Both the position numbers and the translations under genes were made by a program. This document shows positions 18,276-25,743 of a stretch of 64,000 nucleotides of DNA, one piece after another. The stretch's first letter is position 1; each line of letters opens with the position of its first letter. Under the pieces are notes generated by a model, which saw nothing but the letters and a program-made list of their open reading frames with translations, ran no database searches and had not been told where the DNA came from. The DNA lies in NCBI RefSeq assembly GCF_039536325.1, contig NZ_BAAAYO010000008.1, positions 62,001 through 126,000 on the forward strand, in the 5' to 3' direction. The DNA is from Paenibacillus_AB hodogayensis. GTDB taxonomy: Bacteria > Bacillota > Bacilli > Paenibacillales > NBRC-103111.

Positions 18276-18401
18276 TTATTGTTCCGATGGTTTCTTCTCC
18301 GTCCCGTCCTTATCTGGTCTAATGACTCCGGTTAAATAAGTTGAACGAATGTTTGGGAAGCCCATTTCATTCCGAAAAGGACTGCCTTGCTGCTCAGACA
18401 T
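18276..18401 (-). CDS. Possible small ORF, 41 residues, just upstream of the secreted lyase
   Basis: ATG at 18401 preceded by AGGAG at 11 bases; the stop is 18 bases before the lyase start. The peptide (MSEQQGSPFRNEMG...) is hydrophilic, with no recognisable motif. Spacing and the plausible ribosome binding site argue for translation; the lack of any known family argues for caution. Confidence 0.25.
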   Translation of the reverse strand: MSEQQGSPFRNEMGFPNIRSTYLTGVIRPDKDGTEKKPSEQ

Positions 18402-18797
18402 GTTGTTTTCAACTCCTGGATTGAAAAAGACTAAGCGGAATGGAGTTGAAGCCAGAACTCGCTGCAAGGCAGATCCCTTTCTCCATTTCACTTGGCCATT
18501 TCCAGGAAGTGATTTCGTTCAACTTGTATAGTCCGGAGCGGGTGTGTCTTTTGTCAATTTCCTCCCTTCCCCGATTGTGTTCCACGGTTCGCGTCGCACC
18601 GAAGATCCGCATCATTCGAATCTCTTCGGCGCTGTTCGCCTGGCTTGCGGGCGCTGCGCTGCGCGGCAGTCCTCGGGTTGCAAAATCGCGCCTGTTTCAC
18701 CTACCGGATTCAACCTGTAAAGAACCGGTATTAAATAATCCGTGATTAGGCCGCTTTTCTGAACCCGTCGCGATCGCAGTTCTATACTAGGTGTTTT

Positions 18798-18871
18798 CTG
18801 GAGGCATCTGGAGGCATCTGGAGGTATCTGGAGGTATCTGGAGGCATCTTGAAGAATCTGGAGGCATCTGG
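18798..18871. repeat. Tandem 10-bp repeat, about 7 copies of CTGGAGGCAT
   Basis: Seven head-to-tail 10-base units occupy 18798-18867, plus CTGG: three exact at first sight, two with T for C (CTGGAGGTAT), one degenerate (CTTGAAGAAT), then an exact one. It lies in the 824-base gene-free stretch 18258-19081, in which I see no convincing gene apart from the small ORF at 18276-18401. The unit is not a multiple of three and is not coding. Confidence 0.9.
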
Positions 18872-19081
18872 CTGCGGGATCGTTCGCTTCCGGCTTGAGG
18901 CGAATCGCTCGCCCGAGGAAAGGAAATATATGGAGGCGAATACTATTATTCTGGCAGACCGCCCGCTTTATGGGAAGGACTTTATTTCGTCTTTTAATAC
19001 ACGGTAGGCACCCGCCCGAACCGGCACCTTGGCAGGTTTGCCTGTTCCATCCGGATGCCGGCCGCGTCCTTCTTTACCGGC

Positions 19082-20098
19082 TTACGCCTGTCCCCCTGCG
19101 GGACCGCTTTCCCAACCGGCCAGCGAGCTGGCGATTACACGGTCCGGTACCCGATCAAACAGCGGGGATACCGAATCGCGCGTATGAATCCGGCCGATCG
19201 CTTCTCCGAATAGCGGAGCCGCGGATACGAGGCGGATTTTGGAGCTGTGCGCAAGATGCGGGTTGAGTACGGAATCGGTGCCGACGATCAACTCGATCGC
19301 GCTCTCCTCCAGCTTGCGGACAGCCGTTTCATTGATCAGCAGATGCGACAGGCAAGCCACGATACGTTTCGCTCCCCGCTGCAGCAGCCCTTTCGACAGT
19401 TCGATCAGACTTCCGCCGGATATCGTAAAATCGTCGACGATGACCGCGGTTTTGCCGTGAACATCACCGATAATATCGAGCATCTCGGCCCGCTCGTGAT
19501 GGTCTTTGCGCGTTTTGATGCCGATGGCCAGAGGATACCCGAGGTAATCGGCGAATTTCCGCGCCTGCTTGGCAAAGCCAGCATCCGGCGAGACGATGAC
19601 GGGATCGGTTAACCCCATCCGCAAGATCGCTTCCGTCAGAACGGGGAGAGCGAATATGTGATCGACCGGCTTTTTGAAAAAGCCCTGAATCTGGTGACTG
19701 TGCAAATCCATCGCCACCACGCGATCCGCCCCGGCCAGCTCGATCGACTCCGCACAGACTCGCGCCCGGATGGACACGCGGGGCTCGTCCTTTTTGTCGC
19801 CTTTGGCATAGCTGAAGTACGGCATGATGACCGTCACCGTGTTGGCGCTGGCCCGTTTGAACGCATCGATCCAGAACAAGATTTCCACGAACTCGTCATT
19901 CGGCTTCAATCCGATGGACTGAACGAGATAGATGTCCTTGTCGCGGACCGTTTCACCGATGCGAACGAACGTATTGCCTTCGGAAAACGTAATCGTCTCC
20001 GACCGTCCCAGCTCGACGTTCAAATACCGGCATATGCTCGAGGCAAAAGCGGCTCCCGAGCTTCCTGCAAAAATCTTGATTTCGCTATCGCGGTTCAT
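19082..20098 (-). CDS. Ribose-phosphate pyrophosphokinase paralogue (PRPP synthetase-like)
   Basis: The 338-residue protein has the two-domain PRPP synthetase layout: 'KIFAGSSG' opening, 'MPYFSYAKGDKK' (ATP/flexible region), 'MDLHSHQIQGFF', 'VSPDAGFAKQARKFADYLG', the catalytic-loop region 'KTRKDHHERAEMLDIIGDV', and the PRPP loop 'VIVDDFTISGGSLIE'. It would make PRPP from ribose-5-phosphate and ATP, but several positions differ from the housekeeping enzyme (for example 'DDFTISGG' instead of 'DDMIDTAGT'), so it is a divergent paralogue. The ATG at 20098 follows a GGAGG box; an in-frame extension upstream would run across the likely promoter TATAAT (20142-20147). It is monocistronic. Confidence 0.8.
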   Translation of the reverse strand: MNRDSEIKIFAGSSGAAFASSICRYLNVELGRSETITFSEGNTFVRIGETVRDKDIYLVQSIGLKPNDEFVEILFWIDAFKRASANTVTVIMPYFSYAKGDKKDEPRVSIRARVCAESIELAGADRVVAMDLHSHQIQGFFKKPVDHIFALPVLTEAILRMGLTDPVIVSPDAGFAKQARKFADYLGYPLAIGIKTRKDHHERAEMLDIIGDVHGKTAVIVDDFTISGGSLIELSKGLLQRGAKRIVACLSHLLINETAVRKLEESAIELIVGTDSVLNPHLAHSSKIRLVSAAPLFGEAIGRIHTRDSVSPLFDRVPDRVIASSLAGWESGPAGGQA

Positions 20099-20254
20099 CC
20101 TCTCGCCTCCTCTTTCACTATTCAATTCTCTACATACTATCATTATACCGCCCTCATCTAGGGCTTGAACATCGAATATTGAGAATTGTTTTACATTTCC
20201 TTCAAACACGGTGCTATACAAACGTCGATATTTCCTGCACGTATGAGTTTGTAC

Positions 20255-20283
20255 CTGTCAATCCGGCGCGGTTTACATATAAT
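20255..20283 (+). promoter_or_regulatory. Promoter of the rfbF gene
   Basis: CTGTCA, 17 bases, TATAAT, about 145 bases before the rfbF start. The 330-base divergent gap 20099-20428 also holds a TATAAT (minus strand, 20142-20147) for the PRPP synthetase gene. Confidence 0.45.
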
Positions 20284-20428
20284 GCTCGTATCGACTATAG
20301 CAACCGAATCTTGCAGCTATCCGTTTCATTCCGGAAGGAATGAGCTGGATGGACAAATATTCAGTTCGTTCCGCTTCTGGCTCCGGCTTTGTACTTGGGC
20401 CGAAATCCGCAAGTAAAGGAGAATACGT

Positions 20429-21202
20429 ATGAAGGTAGTCATCCTGGCAGGGGGACTCGGCACGAGAATCAGCGAGGAAACGCACCTCAAGCCGAAGCCC
20501 ATGATTGAAATCGGCGATCGTCCTATCCTGTGGCATATTATGAAAATCTATTCCTTCTACGGTTTTAACGAGTTTATCATATGCCTCGGATACAAGGGCC
20601 GCATCGTCAAAGAATATTTCGCCAATTATTTGCTCAATGAAGCCGACGTGACGTTCGATTTCCGCAAGAAAAACGGCATGAGTTCCCATTCGGCTCCCGC
20701 CGAGCCGTGGCGCATTACGCTGGCCGATACGGGAAGCGACACGATGACCGGCGGACGGATTAGACGCATCCGTCGCTACGTCGGAAGCGAGCCGTTCCTG
20801 CTCACCTACGGCGACGGCGTAACCGACGCGGATATCGGCGAGCTGGTGCGCTTTCACCAGTCGCACGGCGGTCTGGCTACCGTTACGGCCGTACAGCCGA
20901 CTGGCCGTTTCGGTTCCTTGACGATTGCGGGGGATGGACATGTAGCGCGCTTTAACGAGAAGCCGCAGGGCGACGGCGGCTGGGTCAACGGCGGTTTCTT
21001 CGTCCTTCAACCCGAGGTGTTTGACCTGCTGGAGGCGGACGCCACCGTCTTCGAGAAGGAGCCGCTGGAAACATTGGCTGCGACCGGGCAATTGCAGGCT
21101 TACCGCCATAACGGGTTTTGGTATGCAATGGATACGCTCCGCGATAAAAATCATCTGGAACAGCTGTGGAGCACGGGAGCGGCTCCCTGGAAATTATGGT
21201 AG
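20429..21202 (+). CDS. rfbF: Glucose-1-phosphate cytidylyltransferase
   Basis: The 257-residue enzyme (EC 2.7.7.33) makes CDP-glucose from CTP and glucose-1-phosphate. The nucleotide-binding signature is clear: 'LAGGLGTRISEETHLKPKPM' at residues 6-25, with the family's Lys-Pro-Lys-Pro-Met; 'FLLTYGDGVTDAD' supplies the metal-binding Asp, and 'GWVNGGFFVL' and 'FWYAMDTLRDK' are typical. Length equals the family norm. AAAGGAG lies 7 bases before the ATG. It is the first gene of the CDP-sugar cluster and is followed after 33 bases by a glycosyltransferase; its partner rfbG is on the other strand at 25744-26814. Confidence 0.95.
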   Translation: MKVVILAGGLGTRISEETHLKPKPMIEIGDRPILWHIMKIYSFYGFNEFIICLGYKGRIVKEYFANYLLNEADVTFDFRKKNGMSSHSAPAEPWRITLADTGSDTMTGGRIRRIRRYVGSEPFLLTYGDGVTDADIGELVRFHQSHGGLATVTAVQPTGRFGSLTIAGDGHVARFNEKPQGDGGWVNGGFFVLQPEVFDLLEADATVFEKEPLETLAATGQLQAYRHNGFWYAMDTLRDKNHLEQLWSTGAAPWKLW

Positions 21203-21235
21203 TTCCCGCAGCCGCTCCGGAGAGGAGGATTTGGC

Positions 21236-22231
21236 ATGAAGCCGCTTGTCAGCGTTTTGATTCCGACCTACAACCGCCCCGAATATTTCGAACTGGCCCT
21301 AACGAGCGTATTGCAGCAAACGTACAATTCGATTGAAATCATCGTCTGCGACAATAGCGACAACGACCTGACCGGGCAAGTGGTGCAGAAGTACTTGTCA
21401 GCACCCAATGGCGCGCAAATCCGCTACGTGAAAAATGCGTCCAACATCGGGCCGATCGCCAACCAGCAGCAATGCCTCGATCTGGCGACCGGGGAATACA
21501 TCAACTATTTGATGGACGACGACTGGTTTCACCCGGACAAAATCGAAACGATGCTCCCCTACTTGCTGCATAATCGAAGCGTATCGCTGGTCACCGCCCG
21601 CAGGCAACTCGTTGACCAGGAAGGCAGGCCTGGTGATGCCGTCCCGAGGGGCCAGGAATTTCGCGGCCGGTTCGTGCGCAACAACGCAATCAGCGGCAGG
21701 AAGCTCGGCCGCGAGCTGCTGCTGAAACGCAACAACTACATTGGCGAGCCGTCCTGCGTCCTGTTCCGCAGATCCGCCCTGACGGGGCCCTTCGGCACCT
21801 ACGCGGGCGTTCCGGCAAGCATCAACGTGGACGTCGCCACTTGGCTGAACCTGTTGGCCAGGCACGATGCCGTCTTTTTAGCCAAGCCCCTCAGCTATTT
21901 GCGCATTCATGCCGGGCAGCTCTCGCAGAGCCCGCCTTCCCGCTTGGCGCGGCTGTGCGATTGGATCGATCATTCGATCGCCTGGCGCAAAGACGGATTG
22001 CTGAAGGATAAACCGTTCGTGAGCATTATGAAAAGCTGCGAGCAGCCGGTCCTGCACGATATTCCGAAATGGGACAGGCGGACCGACGGCCTTTACGCCC
22101 CCGAGGTGATACGCAAATTGCGGGTGTGGATAGAAGCCGTCGAGGGCTGCCCGGAGTTGGACGGCTTAGCGGGAGCGTTTATGGCCACCCTGGCAAGGCT
22201 CCAGCGGCGGCGAGGGCAAGAACGCTCGTAA
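21236..22231 (+). CDS. Family 2 glycosyltransferase
   Basis: The 331-residue GT-A fold enzyme has 'VSVLIPTYNRPEYFE' at the start, 'NIGPIANQQQCL' and the metal-binding 'YLMDDDWFHPDK' near 95. It has no transmembrane segment. Its first 105 residues are nearly the same as those of the glycosyltransferase at 24226-25038, whereas the acceptor half differs, which points to duplication followed by divergence of acceptor specificity. A GGAGAGGAGG box precedes the ATG. Donor is probably the CDP-sugar made by the cluster or a related nucleotide sugar; the acceptor is unknown. Confidence 0.9.
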   Translation: MKPLVSVLIPTYNRPEYFELALTSVLQQTYNSIEIIVCDNSDNDLTGQVVQKYLSAPNGAQIRYVKNASNIGPIANQQQCLDLATGEYINYLMDDDWFHPDKIETMLPYLLHNRSVSLVTARRQLVDQEGRPGDAVPRGQEFRGRFVRNNAISGRKLGRELLLKRNNYIGEPSCVLFRRSALTGPFGTYAGVPASINVDVATWLNLLARHDAVFLAKPLSYLRIHAGQLSQSPPSRLARLCDWIDHSIAWRKDGLLKDKPFVSIMKSCEQPVLHDIPKWDRRTDGLYAPEVIRKLRVWIEAVEGCPELDGLAGAFMATLARLQRRRGQERS

Positions 22232-22326
22232 TGCGGCATGCTCCTTGCGCCGGACCTGGCGGAATTTCAGCCTAACGGCGCCATCCGGCAGACCGGCAGC
22301 AGCGCCGGAGCTTCCTGCAACAAGCA

Positions 22327-22372
22327 AAGAACCTTCACCCTCCGCGATATGCGGAAGCTGAAGGTTCTTTTT
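22327..22372. terminator. Bidirectional terminator between convergent halves of the sugar cluster
   Basis: Arms AAGAACCTTCA and TGAAGGTTCTT, with an inner TCCGC/GCGGA stem, flanked by A-rich and T-rich ends (TTCTTTTT on the plus strand). It closes the plus-strand rfbF unit and the minus-strand operon. Confidence 0.9.
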
Positions 22373-22396
22373 CAACGCTATCGGCAAGCCCTTCTC

Positions 22397-23533
22397 TTAG
22401 CCGTCCGTACCGAACGATTGAATGGCGGCTACTACATAATCGGTTTCCTCGTCGGTCAGATCGGCGAACAGCGGCAGCGTGACGAGCTGCGTCCATACGC
22501 GATCGGCGACCGGCGTGTCGGACCGGTAAGGCACGAACAGCGGATGCTTCGTCAGCGGCAAGTAATGAACGCCTGTGGCGATCCCTTGCTTCTTCAGGTG
22601 AAGGATGAATTTCTCCCGCTCCGCGACCCGCACCATGTAGGCCCAATAGGAGGAGTCCTGCGTCTCGTAAGGAAGCGCGGAACGCACCGAGCCGTCCTGC
22701 GGCAGGCCGGCCTCGTAACGGCGAATGATCTCCTCCCGGCGGCGGTTCATCGCATCGAGCTTGGTCAGCTGAGCGAGACCGATGGAAGCCATCAGGTCGT
22801 TCATATTGTATTTGTAGCCGATATCGGAAATTTCATAATACCAGCTGTTTGCGTCGCGGTCGTTCAAAGCGTTGGCCTCGTACCGCTGCCACGTATCTTT
22901 GTTGATGCCGACCCAGCGCGAATGACGCAGCGGCTTCAGCAGTTCGGCATCGTCGGAGCAGATCATGCCCCCGTCGCCGGTCGTCATGCACTTCTTCTCC
23001 TCGAAGCTGAAGCACCCGATATCTCCCCAAGTGCCGATCGTTTTCCCTTTGTATTTGCCGCCGGCCGAATGGGCGGAGTCCTCGATGACCTTCAAGTTGT
23101 GCGCTTTCGCCCAGGCGACCAGCCGGTCCATCGGCACGGGATGTCCGGCGAAGTGAACCGGCATGACCGCCACGCAGTCCGGGTCGTATTTGCGTTCGAG
23201 ATCGTCGAGGCTGATGCTTAAGGTGTCCTCGTCGATATCGACAAACACCGGCTCGAGCCCGTTGTACAAGGGAGCCATAGCCGTCGCCGCAAAGGTGAGC
23301 GCCGGGACCAGCACCTTTTTGCCGCGAGGAAACCGAAAAGCCGATAAAGCCAGGTGCAGCGCCGCCGTACAGGAGTTTACCCCGACGGATTCCTTGCAGC
23401 CGGCATACGCGCTCCATTTCTGCTCGAACTCGCCGACCTTCGGGCCAAGGCCGAGCCAGGCGCTGTTGAAGCTGTCCTCGATGCGTTCCAGCTCCTCCTT
23501 GCCGACCGAAGGTTTAAACAACCTGATATTCAT
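22397..23533 (-). CDS. DegT/DnrJ/EryC1/StrS family sugar aminotransferase
   Basis: The 378-residue PLP enzyme would transfer an amino group from glutamate to a keto nucleotide sugar. 'FEEKKCMTTGDGG' holds the PLP lysine (probably K181) at the position where RfbH-type CDP-sugar dehydrases have histidine, so this should be a true aminotransferase and not a 3-dehydrase. 'EDSAHSAGG' gives the PLP-binding Asp152, and 'SDIGYKYNMNDL' is typical. It is the last gene of a minus-strand operon with rfbG, a 3,5-epimerase-like gene, a glycosyltransferase and an acetyltransferase; the likely substrate is a CDP-4-keto-6-deoxyhexose (inference). Confidence 0.9.
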   Translation of the reverse strand: MNIRLFKPSVGKEELERIEDSFNSAWLGLGPKVGEFEQKWSAYAGCKESVGVNSCTAALHLALSAFRFPRGKKVLVPALTFAATAMAPLYNGLEPVFVDIDEDTLSISLDDLERKYDPDCVAVMPVHFAGHPVPMDRLVAWAKAHNLKVIEDSAHSAGGKYKGKTIGTWGDIGCFSFEEKKCMTTGDGGMICSDDAELLKPLRHSRWVGINKDTWQRYEANALNDRDANSWYYEISDIGYKYNMNDLMASIGLAQLTKLDAMNRRREEIIRRYEAGLPQDGSVRSALPYETQDSSYWAYMVRVAEREKFILHLKKQGIATGVHYLPLTKHPLFVPYRSDTPVADRVWTQLVTLPLFADLTDEETDYVVAAIQSFGTDG

Positions 23534-23553
23534 AGTTGCCGCCCCTTATCTGT

Positions 23554-24225
23554 TCATTGAAATTGCTTAATAATTTCGTAATAAGCGTCGGTGGCGACGC
23601 TCATCGTGACGAGCTCGCGCTCGGCTTCGCCCCCTGACAACTCGGGCGCCGTCACCCAGCGCGTGACATCCCCTTCGGTCACTTTGCGCAGCGGCACCCG
23701 GCGCACCTCGCGAAAGCCGAGCTTCCGGTAAATGTGCATAGCCCGGTGATTGTCCCCGAGCACGTTCAAATACCCGGTCTGCAAGCCCAGCTGCCGGATG
23801 CCCCATTCGCCGAGAGCCAACAGGGCGTACAGGATAATATTGCCGAACCGTCCTTTGCGGCCCCGGAGCAAATTATCGAACTCGCACTCCTTCTTGTCCT
23901 CGTCGTAATGAAGCAGACCTACCTGCCCGATCGGTGTCATATCCTCGTCCTCGACGAGAAACAAGATGCGGTCGTCCGCCTGCAAGATCTGCTCGTCGAC
24001 CCACTGCCTCGTTCCCTCCACCGTAACCGGAAACTGGCTGGTGAACCATTCGGCGCTGGCGCCGCGCCATTCCGTCAGCAGCCGCATCTCCTCCTCGCGA
24101 TGCAAGCTGTCGATCGTCAGCGGCCGCAACCGGCCGCAGCTTTTGCCGTCCACGAATATCGGAATGCAATAGGAGGAAAGATGCGCCTCCGGCGCATGCT
24201 TGTAGGCTCGCAGGATAGACTTCAT
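23554..24225 (-). CDS. GNAT-family N-acetyltransferase
   Basis: The 223-residue protein has a central GNAT domain (about 35-185) with 'TPIGQVGLLHYD', the acetyl-CoA loop region 'RGRKGRFGN' and 'NHRAMHIYRKLGFREV' at the end of the fold. In this setting it probably acetylates the amino sugar formed by the adjacent aminotransferase, as PseH-type enzymes do; that role is inference. Its ATG follows the stop codon of the glycosyltransferase directly (TAAATG), so the two are translationally coupled, and the aminotransferase starts 20 bases after its end. Confidence 0.85.
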   Translation of the reverse strand: MKSILRAYKHAPEAHLSSYCIPIFVDGKSCGRLRPLTIDSLHREEEMRLLTEWRGASAEWFTSQFPVTVEGTRQWVDEQILQADDRILFLVEDEDMTPIGQVGLLHYDEDKKECEFDNLLRGRKGRFGNIILYALLALGEWGIRQLGLQTGYLNVLGDNHRAMHIYRKLGFREVRRVPLRKVTEGDVTRWVTAPELSGGEAERELVTMSVATDAYYEIIKQFQ

Positions 24226-25038
24226 TTACCGTTTTCCTTTCCGCTTCTTCTTTCCTTTATCGAAGCCTTCCAAGTCGTACCCTTTCGCCTTCGCGAAGTT
24301 GATAAACGTCTGTTGGTCCAGCTTGGCGATGTCCTTGGCCATCTCGTGCTGGGACAGCTGTTTGTCGTGATAGCGCAAATAGCTGAGCGGCTTCGTCAGG
24401 TAGACGCCCTTGCCCACGTGGAGCAGCTTGGCCCATGCCGCCAAATCGACCGCGAAATAGACTTGCTGGCCGAGCAGCACGCCGAACGGTTCGTCCAGAG
24501 CTTTCCGTCTGAACATCGCCGTTGTTGGCTCCCCGATGTAGTTGGTTTTGTCGCGCAGCATGATCTGGTTGAGCCTCTTGCCGTCGATAACGGTATCCTG
24601 CTCGAACAGCTTGCGGAACGTCCAGAGCGGCGGGACGTACAGCCGTTTGCCGTCCTTGTCGATTACCCTCCGCACGGACGTGACCAGCGTTACGTCGCTG
24701 TTCTTCACGAAGTACGGCACCATCTTCTCCACCTTCTCCGGGTGGAACATATCGTCGTCCATCAAGTAATTGATATATTCGCCGGTCGCCAGGTTAAGGC
24801 ATTGCTGCTGGTTGGCGATCGGTCCGATGTTGGTCGCATTTTTCACATAACGGATTTTCGAGCCGTTGTGCGCGGACAAGTACTTCTGCACCACTTGCCC
24901 GGTCAGATCGTTGTCGCTGTTGTCGCAGACGATAATTTCAATATTATCGTACGTTTGATTCAACGCGCTTTTCAGCGCCTCCTCGAAATAATCGGGGCGG
25001 TTGTAAGTCGGGATCAGTATGCTGACGAGCGGATTCAT
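24226..25038 (-). CDS. Family 2 glycosyltransferase
   Basis: The 270-residue GT-A fold enzyme opens 'VSILIPTYNRPDYFEEAL' and carries 'YLMDDDMFHPEK' as metal/donor-binding motif; it ends in a Lys/Arg-rich tail (GKKKRKGKR). It is a paralogue of the glycosyltransferase at 21236-22231, near-identical in the donor-binding half. It lies 6 bases after the epimerase gene and is joined directly to the acetyltransferase gene. It probably transfers the cluster's sugar to a surface polymer or protein. Confidence 0.9.
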   Translation of the reverse strand: MNPLVSILIPTYNRPDYFEEALKSALNQTYDNIEIIVCDNSDNDLTGQVVQKYLSAHNGSKIRYVKNATNIGPIANQQQCLNLATGEYINYLMDDDMFHPEKVEKMVPYFVKNSDVTLVTSVRRVIDKDGKRLYVPPLWTFRKLFEQDTVIDGKRLNQIMLRDKTNYIGEPTTAMFRRKALDEPFGVLLGQQVYFAVDLAAWAKLLHVGKGVYLTKPLSYLRYHDKQLSQHEMAKDIAKLDQQTFINFAKAKGYDLEGFDKGKKKRKGKR

Positions 25039-25044
25039 GCCGAA

Positions 25045-25614
25045 TCATCCTTTCAGATCGCGATGTTGGTGCATCCGGGTAAACATTTGAAGCGACGGCA
25101 GGAGACTGTCCTTGCTGGAAATAACCGGTTCGCCCTCAAGCGGCCAGGCGATACCCAGCGTCCCGTCGTTCCAAATCACCCCGCCTTCATAGGCAGGTGT
25201 ATAGAAGTTGTCCACTTTATAGGCGACTGCACAATCGTCGGCTAGCGTACAAAACCCGTGCGCGAAGCCGCTGGGGATATAGACCATCTTGCGGTTGTCC
25301 GCCGTCAGCTCAATGGAGCCCCACTGCCCGAAAGTTGCGGAGTCCGCCCGCAGATCGACGAACACGTCGAATATGGCTCCCTTCGTCACCCGCACCAGCT
25401 TCGTCTCGGCGTAAGGCGGCAATTGCAGATGCAAGCCGCGGATCGTTCCTTTGCGCTGCGAGAACGATTCGTTCTCCTGCACCCATTGGCGATCGAGCCC
25501 GTGGTCGGCCCATATTTTCCGGTCGTACGTGCGCATGAAATAGCCGCGGTGATCCGAGCGGGGCGTCGGCGTAATCTCGTATACGCCCGGAAGCGCGCAT
25601 GGCTGTATTCTCAT
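25045..25614 (-). CDS. dTDP-4-dehydrorhamnose 3,5-epimerase-like protein (RmlC family)
   Basis: The 189-residue cupin has the RmlC signatures 'SDHRGYFMRTYD', 'TIRGLHLQ' with the catalytic base His, and 'YTPAYEGGVIWND'. It would epimerise C3 and/or C5 of a 4-keto-6-deoxy nucleotide sugar. No other dTDP-rhamnose gene is present, and the neighbours make CDP-sugars, so its substrate is probably CDP-4-keto-6-deoxyglucose (inference). The ATG at 25614 follows a GGGGAG box; an upstream in-frame extension to 25671 lacks one. It is the second gene of the rfbG operon. Confidence 0.88.
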   Translation of the reverse strand: MRIQPCALPGVYEITPTPRSDHRGYFMRTYDRKIWADHGLDRQWVQENESFSQRKGTIRGLHLQLPPYAETKLVRVTKGAIFDVFVDLRADSATFGQWGSIELTADNRKMVYIPSGFAHGFCTLADDCAVAYKVDNFYTPAYEGGVIWNDGTLGIAWPLEGEPVISSKDSLLPSLQMFTRMHQHRDLKG

Positions 25615-25743
25615 CCCAACTCCCCGCCTTTCCTTGCTGAAGTGGCGGCGCGCCGGCGAACAGCCGGCCAACCGCCTCGCGCGGCCCGGCAGACAGCGCG
25701 GCTGTCCGTTCCGGCGCTCGTGCCGTGAAGGTTGTGCCGGGAA

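Noticed and set aside
18798..18871. Possible CRISPR array
   Set aside because: The repeats are contiguous 10-mers without spacers, and no cas gene is present.
20099..20221. Longer N-terminus for the PRPP synthetase-like protein
   Set aside because: The extension overlaps the likely -10 box (TATAAT, minus strand 20142-20147), is unlike the family's N-terminus, and lacks a ribosome binding site; ATG 20098 follows GGAGG.
22397..23533. RfbH-type CDP-sugar 3-dehydrase
   Set aside because: RfbH proteins have His at the PLP-lysine position and iron-sulfur cysteines; here the motif is EEKKCMTTGDGG with lysine present, so an aminotransferase is more likely.
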